Shown piece by piece: positions 22,579-31,962 of a stretch of 39,355 nucleotides of DNA. Origin of the DNA: Saccharofermentans sp. (GTDB lineage Bacteria > Bacillota > Clostridia > Saccharofermentanales > Saccharofermentanaceae); assembly GCA_024692235.1 (NCBI GenBank), contig JAILMW010000037.1, forward strand, positions 1-39,355, given 5' to 3'. Position 1 is the stretch's first letter; every line of letters starts with the position of its first letter. The position numbers were made by a program, and so were the translations under genes. The notes beneath the pieces were generated by a model. That model searched no databases, was not told the DNA's origin, and saw nothing but the letters and a program-made list of their open reading frames with translations.

Positions 22579-25056
22579 ATGAAGAAGCATTACCTGAAGT
22601 TCGGAATATTCTATTGCATTCTGGCGCTTATGCTATTCCTGGCGGCTGTCTCTTTTTATACCAAGAGGAAGATCGATAAGGTCAATGAGTTTACAGGCAG
22701 TGCCGTTAATAATTCATATGCCATGATCCCGCCTGAGGTCAATACGGACCCCCGTACCCTTATGCGTAACATGTTAAGCAACTGGGCTTTCTTATCTATC
22801 GGAAGCGATGAAGATGTCGGTTATTATTCCGCGATAATAGATGTAAGAAATAATAACAGTATATTACTGGAGACGCAGGACTTCCTTGAAGTCTCTTACT
22901 ACGGCGAGATCGAGCACGAGACTTATACTGATTCCGAAGGAAGATTCCATGATGATCAGATCCCGATAATCCTACGTACCGAACGTTATCTGTTCACGGA
23001 TGGTCCCTTGGATCTTACAGAAGAAGAGACGGACTATCTGTATCCGACACTTCGAGGTTCCATTACAAATGCCAAGTGCGACGATATCTGGATATATGAA
23101 GGTGAGCTTAATATCTCCGCCCCTGACGGGACAAGGACTATTCCGATAGCAACTTACGATCAGGTCGATACGTCCATGGAAGTTCCTATGGAAGAGTGCA
23201 TCGTAAGGATCGATAACATTACTCCCTGCTTCATGATCGGAACCGGCAGGAAGGCTGCTCTTTATAATGAGGCCAAGTCGTGTGCCGAAGTCTTTTTTGA
23301 TCAGTATCTTGACGGCCTTACCACGGGTGAAGTCACATTTGACAGAGGGATATTTACTTCAAGAGCTTCAGCCGTATATGCAGCTAACGGCGGAGACTAC
23401 CTTATTGTCTTCTATTCTGTGGAGAAGCCCCTTTATATGGTCCTTCGAGATAATATCAAGGTCTATATCGGCGCTTTGGCTGCACTCCTTATCGTGCAGG
23501 GACTTATAATATCCGCCGTAAGAAAGCTCTATCACGATCAGGAGGAGTTCGAGATAAGAAGCCGTCAGCTGACTTATGACATCGCCTCCGATCTCAAGAA
23601 ACCTCTTACAAGAACGAAGTCATATATCGAGAGATGGGAATCTTGTGATGGCGATAAGAAGAAGCAGAACTATTCAAAGAAGATAATCGACGAGGTCGAC
23701 TCTATGTCCGATACGGTCTCTAAGTTTTTGTCCTCAGGCTCCGTCAGGAAGATGAGAAAGAATTACTTGATATCGGGCATCGTATTCTGCTTAGCGACAC
23801 TTATCATCTTTGCTTCCTTTGCTGTCTTATATACCCGCGCCAAGATAGACGATATTAACGAAGATATCTACGAACTTGTACTTACTATCAATAACTATAG
23901 CGTGTATCATTTCGAGAGCTGCGAAGATGAACAGACAAAGGCGGATCTGACCTATACGCTTGAACGTTATTTCTCAAACGAGCTGACACAGGACTCCGGT
24001 ATCTATTCTTCGGTAATAGAGCATGAGACAGGCCGGATCGTCGCAGCATCCGCAGATCTTACAGCAGAAGGTGATCTCACTGATGCTGTACTGAATGCCG
24101 AGGCACAGAAGATAAGTGAAGAATATACAAAGAACTATGATCCTACCGTTAATGAATACGGACTGAGCGAATCAGAAGAAGGAATAACAAGAACAACATT
24201 CATGAGGATCGACAACTTCAGAGACGGAAGATATCTTCTTACGCACTGCGCAGTCTATAACCCGCTGAAGACCGTGCTTAAGGATAATGCGGCGACATAT
24301 ATCACGGGACTTATCATCTTCCTTATACTTGAAGCTACGATCCTTATATCGTTTATCAATCTTTATAAGAGCCGTAAGGAATTTGAGCTTAGAAATATCA
24401 AGCTTACCCGCGGCATCGCTCACGAACTTAAGACTCCCCTGGCCGTCACCAAAGCTACAGTCGAGAACTGGGAATACTTAAGCGATGAGCAGAAAGAAGA
24501 ATATGCGGGGAATGTCAAAGCCGAAGCAGATCATATGACAGATATGGTCGATAAGCTTCTTGAAGTCTCACGTATAAGCGGATCCGAGTCTGATCTTAAG
24601 CGCGAAGCGGTAGATCTTCTGGCCGTTACCCAAGTGCTTCGCGACAGGTATTCCGAACTTATCCGCGAGCGTGATATAGATATGAAGATCATGGCTGACG
24701 AAGATTCTTATACCGTCTTTGCAGATCCCGATATGATGGAGATAGTTATAGGTAATTATCTGTCTAATGCCATCAAGTACTGCGATAAGAAGATCACTAT
24801 ACAGCTTACAAGGTCTGGTAAGAAGATCTCTTTTATCATCACTAATGATGGTGCTAAGATAGATAAGAAGGATCTTAATAAGATCTGGGACGTCTTCTAT
24901 ACTACCGATGATTCAAGAAGCGGCAGGATAAATAACAGCGGCGTGGGACTGTCGGTAGTAAAGAGCATCCTCGAGGCTCATAAGGCCGAATACGGATGCG
25001 TAAGTAATTCCGGCGGTACGAGCTTCAGCTTCGTAATGGACCGTCACGAGAAGTAA
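22579..25056 (+). CDS. Sensor histidine kinase, tandem duplication fused; first copy degenerate
   Basis: The 825-residue protein contains two kinase copies in one frame. Copy 1 (1-391) has a transmembrane segment, a large outside domain, a second transmembrane segment near 305-325 and a DHp-like helix reading DIASDLKKPL, where the phospho-accepting His is Ser337; it lacks an ATPase domain. Copy 2 (392-825) begins MRKNYLISG, parallel to the protein's own MKKHYLKFG. It has its own outside domain and two membrane segments, then GIAHELKTPL (His615), N-box NYLSNAIKY and NSGVGLSVVKS. Thus only copy 2 can signal. The start is ATG at 22579 with AAGGAG. The partner regulator follows after 13 bp. Confidence 0.9.
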   Translation: MKKHYLKFGIFYCILALMLFLAAVSFYTKRKIDKVNEFTGSAVNNSYAMIPPEVNTDPRTLMRNMLSNWAFLSIGSDEDVGYYSAIIDVRNNNSILLETQDFLEVSYYGEIEHETYTDSEGRFHDDQIPIILRTERYLFTDGPLDLTEEETDYLYPTLRGSITNAKCDDIWIYEGELNISAPDGTRTIPIATYDQVDTSMEVPMEECIVRIDNITPCFMIGTGRKAALYNEAKSCAEVFFDQYLDGLTTGEVTFDRGIFTSRASAVYAANGGDYLIVFYSVEKPLYMVLRDNIKVYIGALAALLIVQGLIISAVRKLYHDQEEFEIRSRQLTYDIASDLKKPLTRTKSYIERWESCDGDKKKQNYSKKIIDEVDSMSDTVSKFLSSGSVRKMRKNYLISGIVFCLATLIIFASFAVLYTRAKIDDINEDIYELVLTINNYSVYHFESCEDEQTKADLTYTLERYFSNELTQDSGIYSSVIEHETGRIVAASADLTAEGDLTDAVLNAEAQKISEEYTKNYDPTVNEYGLSESEEGITRTTFMRIDNFRDGRYLLTHCAVYNPLKTVLKDNAATYITGLIIFLILEATILISFINLYKSRKEFELRNIKLTRGIAHELKTPLAVTKATVENWEYLSDEQKEEYAGNVKAEADHMTDMVDKLLEVSRISGSESDLKREAVDLLAVTQVLRDRYSELIRERDIDMKIMADEDSYTVFADPDMMEIVIGNYLSNAIKYCDKKITIQLTRSGKKISFIITNDGAKIDKKDLNKIWDVFYTTDDSRSGRINNSGVGLSVVKSILEAHKAEYGCVSNSGGTSFSFVMDRHEK

Positions 25057-25069
25057 AGGGTCATCAGTT

Positions 25070-25735
25070 ATGTATCGGATCTTGATCGCAGAAGATGAGA
25101 AAGTATTACGCGGAGTGCTGGAATCCTTCTTCAGTAAGAACGGATTTGAGACTGACGTCACGGATAACGGGATCGATGCCTGCACATATGCGGATAAGAC
25201 AAGATATGACCTTGTGATACTCGATATAATGATGCCCGGCAAGGACGGTAAGGAAGTCTGCCGCCATATAAGAAGCAGATATGATGTACCGATCATATTC
25301 CTGACGGCATTAGGAGAAGAGAGCGACATAATATCGGGCTATGAGATAGGAGCCGACGAATATGTCACGAAGCCCTTCTCCACCAATATCCTCCTTATGA
25401 AGGTCAACGCGCTTATTAAGAGATATCACGGCCTGATGATAAGAGACGGTCTGATGATCGTCGATGATATAACGATAGATCCTGCAAGGCATATGGTGAA
25501 GGTATCAGGCGTTCCCGTAAATCTCGCTCCCAAAGAATACGATCTCCTTATGTTCTTTATCGACCATAAGGATCTTGTCCTTACAAGAGATCAGATCCTG
25601 GATAAGGTATGGGGAGCAGACTTTGACGGATACGACAGGACAGTCGATACTCATATAAAGAAGCTTCGCAAGGCTCTTGGCAAAGCAGGAAGTCATATAG
25701 AGACCGTGATCAAGACGGGCTATGTCTGGAAGTAG
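25070..25735 (+). CDS. OmpR/PhoB-family response regulator
   Basis: This 221-residue protein has a receiver domain with acidic EDE (8-10), phospho-acceptor Asp52 (VILDIMMPG) and VTKPF, and a winged-helix output domain ending LTRDQILDKVWGADFDGYDRTVDTHIKKLRKALG and TGYVWK. It lies 13 bp after the fused kinase and would be phosphorylated by its second copy. The ATG has AAAGGG upstream. Targets are unknown; the neighbouring plus-strand genes are candidates. Confidence 0.9.
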   Translation: MYRILIAEDEKVLRGVLESFFSKNGFETDVTDNGIDACTYADKTRYDLVILDIMMPGKDGKEVCRHIRSRYDVPIIFLTALGEESDIISGYEIGADEYVTKPFSTNILLMKVNALIKRYHGLMIRDGLMIVDDITIDPARHMVKVSGVPVNLAPKEYDLLMFFIDHKDLVLTRDQILDKVWGADFDGYDRTVDTHIKKLRKALGKAGSHIETVIKTGYVWK

Positions 25736-25834
25736 TGCCGCATCTTCTTCCCTTAAAACTTATTGCAGGATGAATCTCGAGCAAAAGCGGTATTGTAAAC
25801 TTTATGCATGTGAAGTACTCTTATCTTAACCTTT

Positions 25835-25847
25835 GTAACATTGTTAC
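25835..25847. repeat. 13-bp palindrome GTAACATTGTTAC, copy 2
   Basis: The 13-mer is identical to that at 10605-10617, and lies 22 bp upstream of the start codon at 25869. Its position in a gene leader fits a regulator binding site. Confidence 0.4.
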
Positions 25848-25868
25848 GACGTATTAAGGAGATAGAAT

Positions 25869-26411
25869 ATGGATAATCATTCTGAAGAAGATATCAGACG
25901 TCAGGCGACTGAGAGCGAATACGAGACGATCCTTCCCTGGGTCAGGCATATACACAGACAAAGCGCATTTACGGCCAAATGCATTATTGTACTTTTTGCG
26001 GTAATACTTCTTATCAGCTTTATAGGGTGCCTTACGGAAGGAACTGATATGGGGTTGCCGTTTATAATATCCTACGTTGTATTTTTGCTCCTTATAATCG
26101 TTGCTGCCTCTTACATGATCATGGTAGTAGGCAAAAGAGAGAAGCTTATAAGAGATAAAAGATTCGATATAAGATATGAGACGGTCACCGATATGAAGAT
26201 GAAAAGCGGCCAAAAAGGCTCATCTTTCTTTATTTTCACGGGAAAAACCAAAAAGAAATATACCGTGTACAGCAGGATATACAACAACGTCTCTATAGGC
26301 GATACGGTATATATCTTAAGATTAGATCCTTCCTTCAAGACCAAAGCTCCCGTCGCTAAGGAACTTCTTATACCGACAGTCTCTTTCCCTCCTTATAAAT
26401 CAAAGCGCTGA
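25869..26411 (+). CDS. Membrane protein, 180 residues, unknown function
   Basis: The N-terminus is polar (to about 30), two transmembrane segments follow (about 36-56 and 66-88), then a cytoplasmic beta-rich C-terminus with basic residues and a KKKYTVYSRIYNNVSIGDTVYILRL region that suggests a small barrel, as in DUF7210- or NfeD-like clostridial proteins. No family assignment is made. The ATG has AAGGAGATAG upstream. It follows the response regulator by 133 bp and may be a target gene. Confidence 0.8.
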   Translation: MDNHSEEDIRRQATESEYETILPWVRHIHRQSAFTAKCIIVLFAVILLISFIGCLTEGTDMGLPFIISYVVFLLLIIVAASYMIMVVGKREKLIRDKRFDIRYETVTDMKMKSGQKGSSFFIFTGKTKKKYTVYSRIYNNVSIGDTVYILRLDPSFKTKAPVAKELLIPTVSFPPYKSKR

Positions 26412-26533
26412 TGTAAGATACCATGTCCTTTGGCAACGTTTGTTATGCCGGCATCGTCATCAGATTATATGGAGAAGGCTTATCTTCTCCCGATAAAAAG
26501 AAGTTATATCAAACGCGAATGAAAGGAGATCCT

Positions 26534-27145
26534 ATGAAAAGATTTGTGTCTGTTATGCTATGCATTTCGCTTATGGCTTCATTAGTATCCTGTGGTAAGA
26601 CCCCGACTAAGGAAAGCAGTTCTTCGTCTTCGGAAGACTCGACTCGAGAGACGGAAGAGTCAGAAGAAACGACTGAGACTTCTTCCGATGCAGTTACGGG
26701 GGATCCTGTTATCTTTTCTACAGTCGACAGAGACGGCAATACATACGACGAATCCATATTCTCTGACTACGAGCTTACTGTTATCAATTTCTGGGAACCC
26801 TGGTGCGGTCCCTGTGTAGGCGAGATGCCTGACCTTGAGGAGTTGTACGAGAACTACTCTGATCAGGGGCTTCTTATTATAGGTGTGTACTCTGAAGAGA
26901 ATATGGAAGGAGATGTCGAAGCCGTGCTCTCAGACAGCGGTATTACTTATCCTATACTAAGGTATACTTCGGAATTTGACCAATACCAGTCAGGATACGT
27001 TCCTACAACTATACTTGTAGACAGTAACGGTAATATAATCGATACGGGTGAAGCGTACCTCGAAGGATTAGACAGTACGCTTATAGTCGGATCTCATTCT
27101 TATGGTGAGTGGGAAGATATAGTTGAACAGTACCTGGGAGCTTGA
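26534..27145 (+). CDS. TlpA/ResA-like thioredoxin-fold lipoprotein
   Basis: The 203-residue precursor starts MKRFVSVMLCISLMASLVSC, a lipoprotein signal with lipobox Cys20, then a Ser/Glu/Thr-rich linker (about 22-55) and a thioredoxin domain with NFWEPWCGPCVGEMPDL (Cys91, Cys94) and a cis-Pro in SGYVPTTIL. Extracytoplasmic proteins of this kind reduce or exchange disulfides. The start is ATG with GAAAGGAG nine bases upstream; an upstream in-frame ATG at 26423 has no support. It is followed by the CXXC peptide and the NapH-like gene, forming a redox cluster. Confidence 0.85.
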   Translation: MKRFVSVMLCISLMASLVSCGKTPTKESSSSSSEDSTRETEESEETTETSSDAVTGDPVIFSTVDRDGNTYDESIFSDYELTVINFWEPWCGPCVGEMPDLEELYENYSDQGLLIIGVYSEENMEGDVEAVLSDSGITYPILRYTSEFDQYQSGYVPTTILVDSNGNIIDTGEAYLEGLDSTLIVGSHSYGEWEDIVEQYLGA

Positions 27146-27151
27146 TCTTGT

Positions 27152-27289
27152 ATGAGAAGAAATCTTCCTGCTATATTGCTTATAGTAATTGCAGCGGTGC
27201 TTGTCGTTGTCGGTATCCTGATGCACCAGCCTGAATCAGTCCTTCATAAAGCAGTCAGGATATGTATGGAGTGTATAGGCCTTGGATAG
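27152..27289 (+). CDS. CD1871A-family CXXC motif-containing small membrane protein
   Basis: This 45-residue protein has a single transmembrane helix (ILLIVIAAVLVVVGILM) and a conserved tail with a CMEC (CxxC) motif before GLG. Small proteins of this kind are annotated as CD1871A family CXXC proteins and are found in clostridia between a TlpA-like thioredoxin and a NapH-like ferredoxin, exactly the context here. It starts 6 bp after the TlpA-like stop. No strong ribosome site is seen. Its 3' end overlaps the NapH-like start by 8 bp. Confidence 0.8.
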   Translation: MRRNLPAILLIVIAAVLVVVGILMHQPESVLHKAVRICMECIGLG

Positions 27290-28112
27290 AAAGAAGAGAA
27301 GGTTCGGTATTCAGGCAGCGGCGACCCTGATCCAGAATGCAAATCTCAAAGGCTTCTTTACGGGAAAGATCTACGAGGGCGCATCCAAATCCGTATGCGT
27401 ACCGGGACTTAATTGCTATTCATGCCCCGGCGCAGTAGGAGCGTGCCCTATAGGAGCTCTTCAGAGTTTTCTTAGCGGTATCAAGTTCAAGTTCCCGTAC
27501 TATGTCCTGGGACTTCTTATCTTCTTCGGCGCGGTAGCAGGAAGAGCCGTGTGCGGATTTTTATGTCCATTCGGATTTTTGCAGGACCTGATATATAAGA
27601 TACCTTTCTATAAGCGCAACAGATTCAAGATCGACCGCTTCCTAAGGTATCTTAAGTATGCGGTATTGCTTCTTCTTGTGATAATACTTCCGATGACCTT
27701 TAAGCTTACTCCCTTCTTCTGTAAATACGTATGTCCCGACGGTACCATTGCAGGCATAATGCTGGCTGCCGCGGATCAGAAGGTAAGAAGCGTATTAGGT
27801 CCGCTTTTTACATGGAAGTTTATCCTTCTTATGATCTTTATAGTGACGGGACTTATCGTAAGAAGACCTTTCTGCAAATATATATGCCCTCTTGGTGCGA
27901 TATACGGATTCTTCAATAAGATCGCGATCTATAAGATGTCTTGTGATCCTAAGAAGTGCATCTCCTGCGGTGCGTGCAAGAGATCCTGTCAGATGAATGT
28001 GGATCCTTCCAAGAACCCCAACAGCATGGAGTGTATCCGCTGCGGCGAGTGTATAGATAAGTGTCCTTCAGGTGCACTTCATATGGGGATCAAAGATCAC
28101 ATAAAGAAGTAG
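27282..28112 (+). CDS. NapH-like membrane ferredoxin (4Fe-4S binding protein)
   Basis: The 276-residue protein starts at TTG, overlapping the preceding gene, which is needed to keep the conserved NANLKGFFTGKIYEG N-terminus. It has CVPGLNCYSCPGAVGACP, CGFLCPFG, CKYVCPDG and CKYICPLG in loops between five or six membrane segments, then two ferredoxin clusters near the end, CISCGACKRSC and CIRCGECIDKCP. NapH/CcoG-type proteins move electrons across the membrane. With the TlpA and CXXC proteins it may send reducing power outward to thiols. It converges on the C45 lipoprotein gene with an 8-bp gap. Confidence 0.85.
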   Translation: MDRKKRRFGIQAAATLIQNANLKGFFTGKIYEGASKSVCVPGLNCYSCPGAVGACPIGALQSFLSGIKFKFPYYVLGLLIFFGAVAGRAVCGFLCPFGFLQDLIYKIPFYKRNRFKIDRFLRYLKYAVLLLLVIILPMTFKLTPFFCKYVCPDGTIAGIMLAAADQKVRSVLGPLFTWKFILLMIFIVTGLIVRRPFCKYICPLGAIYGFFNKIAIYKMSCDPKKCISCGACKRSCQMNVDPSKNPNSMECIRCGECIDKCPSGALHMGIKDHIKK

Positions 28113-28120
28113 TCTTTATA

Positions 28121-29515
28121 TCAGTAGTGTCCTACTTCTATGAATACGGGATCATCCTGTACTCCGTCTTCTCCCGTGAAGGCTACCTGTATGCTTCCGG
28201 TAGCGTAGTCGATGATCATAAGCTGCGAAGTGGAGTCGCTATGGACATTTACTACATCGTACTGATCTACACTCTCCTGAGTGATCATCTCCTTAACGTC
28301 TTTCACGGTAAAGACGTCAATGGTATTGACCCACTCGTTGTATTTGGCAAATCTTACGAAGTTAGAAGGCTCTCCCGTGAATCCGTCCTGGTTGCCCTGA
28401 GTCGTGAAGGAATTAACGACACAAAGAGAATCCGTGCTGTCCCATGTAAGGCCTTCCATTATGGGCGTGTCTGCATCTCTTAATATGGAGAATCCTTCTC
28501 CTCTTTCTTCTACCTGGCTTACGCAGTCTTCTGCGCAGAAGGAGTCATTCTCGTCGGAGATAATAAGGTTATGGCACCATGTAAAGTCCCCGCTCTCACC
28601 TACCATGAATTCGCCAAGTTCCCTTGCGGTCGTAAATTCCTCAAGAGCGAATCGTAGCTCCATGGTGTAGCATTTCTTGCCTTCGTATATGAAGGGCGCT
28701 TCGTTAATGGATCCTACATCCAAGATAGCGGCAAATACTCCGTCGTCGTTTATAGCCGATATTATGTCAAGCATTCCTGCTATACCTATGGCAGTGATGC
28801 TCCTGTCACCGTTCTTCATGTGGATAACGGCATTTGCAAAGCCCATCTGATTGTCGCTGCCCAGGGTCCACTCCAGGTTTCTTAATGTAATGCGGTCTCC
28901 CGTAGCAGTCCTGTCTCCCCACAGGGATAATGCACTGCAGGCAGTAGGTCTTAATGCATCAGGTACCATCTGGAAAGCAAGCATTTCCTCGTAGCTGAAC
29001 TGTCCGTCTTCCGCGATGCCGTGTCTTCCTTCAGAGAGGACTGTAGCAAGACCGTCTATCTCATCCTTATACTCATCTCTCATGGAATCGTAGAGAGTAT
29101 AGATCCTGTCTTCTACAACCTGCGGATCGTATGTACCGTTATACATGTTCCTTAAGTTCTCGTGGATGTAGGGTTCCATTACGTCTTCGAAGTTCGGTAT
29201 CGCTTCAAGGAGCATCCTGCCGTATGCTTCTCCTACACTTCTTCGATCCCCGCTTTCATAATCAAGAGTGATATCGAGATAACTCGGCATAACATTGATG
29301 GTGCAAAGTCCGTCGTCTGATACGTAAGTTGCTGTTGCTTCTTCGATGATGCCTTCGTCAGTATAGCCTGCATCTTCATTGTTATAGTAGGAATATGCAG
29401 GTGTAAGAGGCGCATCCCCGATTCCAAGCGTTGTCTTATCTATAGTCTTGGCGCATCCAGACAAGATAAGAGTGCCTGTCATAAGGATCGCCGGGAGTTT
29501 TATCTTTCTATCCAT
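28121..29515 (-). CDS. C45-family (acyltransferase/NTN hydrolase) lipoprotein
   Basis: The 464-residue protein starts with a lipoprotein signal ending LILSGC (Cys21). The C45 nucleophile region is TACSALSLWGDRTATGDRITLRNLEW, with Cys193 as the probable N-terminal nucleophile after processing, and SDENDSFCAEDC later. C45 enzymes include isopenicillin-N acyltransferase-like amidases. The long prodomain (22-192) fits autoprocessing. The start codon overlaps the permease stop (TAATG), so expression is coupled to the ABC transporter. The substrate is unknown; a processed or modified compound is plausible. Confidence 0.8.
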   Translation of the reverse strand: MDRKIKLPAILMTGTLILSGCAKTIDKTTLGIGDAPLTPAYSYYNNEDAGYTDEGIIEEATATYVSDDGLCTINVMPSYLDITLDYESGDRRSVGEAYGRMLLEAIPNFEDVMEPYIHENLRNMYNGTYDPQVVEDRIYTLYDSMRDEYKDEIDGLATVLSEGRHGIAEDGQFSYEEMLAFQMVPDALRPTACSALSLWGDRTATGDRITLRNLEWTLGSDNQMGFANAVIHMKNGDRSITAIGIAGMLDIISAINDDGVFAAILDVGSINEAPFIYEGKKCYTMELRFALEEFTTARELGEFMVGESGDFTWCHNLIISDENDSFCAEDCVSQVEERGEGFSILRDADTPIMEGLTWDSTDSLCVVNSFTTQGNQDGFTGEPSNFVRFAKYNEWVNTIDVFTVKDVKEMITQESVDQYDVVNVHSDSTSQLMIIDYATGSIQVAFTGEDGVQDDPVFIEVGHY

Positions 29516-31956
29516 TATTCATTCCTCACTTTCCGGATCTCTATATTCTTCGTAAGTCCCGTCACAAGATATATGACTATTCCAAGTCCTAAGATGACAG
29601 CAACAGGTGTTATAACGAAGTTATGCATTATGTCCGTCTGAAGTACGAACTCATGAGTCTTACAGATGGCCATATATATGTGTGCCGCGATAAGATTGCC
29701 TATGGTCTTAACGAAGATAAGCGCACCGAAGTAAGATGCTGTTGCAAGAAGCATAAGTCTTATAAGATGCCAGAGCCTTACGGTCTTGGTTGTAAAACCC
29801 ATGCTCTTAAGAAGAGCGATATCAGAAGTCTCCTCTTCGATAAAGATATTCTCATAAAGAGACGTAAGCAGGATAAGGACTGTTCCGGAAGCTACTGCTG
29901 CTACGATGATCATTAGATCAAGGATCTCGGAGAAGCCCGTAAGCATATCTTCCCAGACTTCATCTCCGAAGCAAAATGTGATCTGATCTTCGGGGAATTC
30001 TTCCCTTATCTTCTCTATGACCTCGGCCTTCTTACTGTTCGGGACATCTATGACCGTCGAATACTCAACGCTATATCCGTTAGGAGTTGCTCCGTAGAAT
30101 TCATCGCCCATAAGACATGCGAATGTACTGTTACCCTGTACGTCTATAAACGCCGTGACTATGAATTCTTCGCTTACCTTGGAGAAGGTCGTATGATCAT
30201 CGGAGAACCTGTCATATGTGAGGGTTACCGTATCTCCTATACCTATCCCCATCTCGTTGGCCCTGTACCAGGATACTGCGATCTCGTTATAAAGCCTTGG
30301 AGGATTACCTCCCTGAAGATAATCCACTTCCGAATTATCCACCCCATTCCATTCGAGGGCTGCAACCTGCTCTTTACCTTCGAAGTTTATAACTCCGTTA
30401 TTAGTCTCTACTACTTCTATCTTTGCAGGGATACCGGCATCTTCGAATCTTTGGTTGATCGCATCTATCATGCCCTTATAAGAACCGGTCTGATCCATGA
30501 GCTTGGATCTGTATTCGTCCTTGATATCAAAGGCAAAATCAAGCCTTCCCTGCTGGAAGAAATGAGTCGCGTAGTACTGACTAAGAAGTGTATCCTTGAT
30601 CTGCACGATGAATAATACCGCAGCGATTCCCAGAACATATGCAAGTATAAGATAGATATATCTCTTAAGGCCTCTTAAGATATCACTTACTGCAAGGAAG
30701 AGCGGGATATTAATCTTCTTGGAGCCTGCAAGGCTTAAGCCCTTTATCTTGGAGAATCTCTCGCCTCGATTCTCACCGTGGATCGCATCGATGACGGTTA
30801 TCTTATTCATCCTTCTTAATGAGAATAAGCTGAAGAGTACTACGCATAAGATATTTGTAAGTACCGCCAGAACGGACATGATGATCATGTGTGAAGTCTC
30901 GGGGAATATGATGTGATATACAAAGTTATCGTAGACCTTCTCAGAGATCATAAATCCTATGGGAAGTGATACTAATCCTCCGATAAGGGCAAAGATCACA
31001 TATTTAACGATAAAGAGCATCTTATATGAGAATGACCATACTCCGATAGCCTTCATCATGCCTATCTGTCTCTCTTCTCTCTTGATCGCCGACTTAAGGC
31101 TGAAGTCGATAGTAGTCATGACCATGGCCATTATAAAGACTGCAACTACTATGATACTGAAGCTTATGATTATAGACAGTATTCCTTCATTGGAGATAAG
31201 TGCGATCTTACCGCCGTTTAAATCGATACCTTTATCCTGATAGTTCATGTATAGATCATTGCCCATTATGGAAAGCGTATCGACATAATCCTCATCGCCC
31301 GGATCCGCATTGCCTTCCACAAGATCGGACTTCATGGGGCAGTCGGCATAGAAAGTCTCACAGTCCCTGTCAGAGAGGATAAGAAAGTCCTGAGATACTG
31401 TCGCAGGATCTCTGTATACTTCGCAGATCGTAAACTCATATGCATTTCCCATCTGAGTTACAAGTACCATGGTATCTCCCACATTAAGAGACATCCTGGA
31501 AGAAGTATTCTGAGATATCGCTACGCATCCGTTAGGAACTTCAAATCTCTCGCCCTTAAGTGTATAAGGGATATTGAACGTCTCGGGCATGTCAGTTACT
31601 ACATAGTGGCGGAAAGGAGCATCTACCCTGTTCCCGTTCTCGTCTGTTACCATGACGGAAGTATCGGGAATGACTACTACTTCTCTGCTATAAAGCTCCG
31701 TAGCATAAGGATAAGACATGAACTTGTCGTAGAATTCCTGCCTGAAGCCTTCCTTATCCGTCATATCCTGGTCGATGATACCGACAAAGTCAGTGCTGTT
31801 ACACATCTCATATGTCTTATCCTGTCCCACAAGGAGCGAATAGACGAGAGTGATACCCGTTACCATGGCAACAGCCGCAGCTATCATGAATACGAAGAGT
31901 ACCGCATTAAGGCCCTTCTGATCCTTAAGATCACGCTTGAACATATTAAGATACAT
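29515..31956 (-). CDS. ABC transporter permease, FtsX/MacB family
   Basis: The 813-residue protein has an N-terminal transmembrane segment (about 19-44), a large outside domain, three or four central segments (about 265-390), a second outside domain and three C-terminal segments (about 680-800). ALLKSMGFTTKTVRLWHL matches the FtsX core; the central QIGMMKAIGVWSFSYKMLF is the matching earlier repeat. MacB-type or peptide-exporting transporters have this double-FtsX layout. It follows the ATPase gene by 6 bp. It probably exports or extracts a peptide or lipid, for which the two-component system could be the sensor. Confidence 0.9.
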   Translation of the reverse strand: MYLNMFKRDLKDQKGLNAVLFVFMIAAAVAMVTGITLVYSLLVGQDKTYEMCNSTDFVGIIDQDMTDKEGFRQEFYDKFMSYPYATELYSREVVVIPDTSVMVTDENGNRVDAPFRHYVVTDMPETFNIPYTLKGERFEVPNGCVAISQNTSSRMSLNVGDTMVLVTQMGNAYEFTICEVYRDPATVSQDFLILSDRDCETFYADCPMKSDLVEGNADPGDEDYVDTLSIMGNDLYMNYQDKGIDLNGGKIALISNEGILSIIISFSIIVVAVFIMAMVMTTIDFSLKSAIKREERQIGMMKAIGVWSFSYKMLFIVKYVIFALIGGLVSLPIGFMISEKVYDNFVYHIIFPETSHMIIMSVLAVLTNILCVVLFSLFSLRRMNKITVIDAIHGENRGERFSKIKGLSLAGSKKINIPLFLAVSDILRGLKRYIYLILAYVLGIAAVLFIVQIKDTLLSQYYATHFFQQGRLDFAFDIKDEYRSKLMDQTGSYKGMIDAINQRFEDAGIPAKIEVVETNNGVINFEGKEQVAALEWNGVDNSEVDYLQGGNPPRLYNEIAVSWYRANEMGIGIGDTVTLTYDRFSDDHTTFSKVSEEFIVTAFIDVQGNSTFACLMGDEFYGATPNGYSVEYSTVIDVPNSKKAEVIEKIREEFPEDQITFCFGDEVWEDMLTGFSEILDLMIIVAAVASGTVLILLTSLYENIFIEEETSDIALLKSMGFTTKTVRLWHLIRLMLLATASYFGALIFVKTIGNLIAAHIYMAICKTHEFVLQTDIMHNFVITPVAVILGLGIVIYLVTGLTKNIEIRKVRNE

Positions 31957-31962
31957 CTTCTG

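Noticed and set aside
26471..26490. GGAGAAG/CTTCTCC hairpin as a terminator
   Set aside because: Seven base pairs and no T-tract on either strand; could be chance or a leader structure of the TlpA gene.
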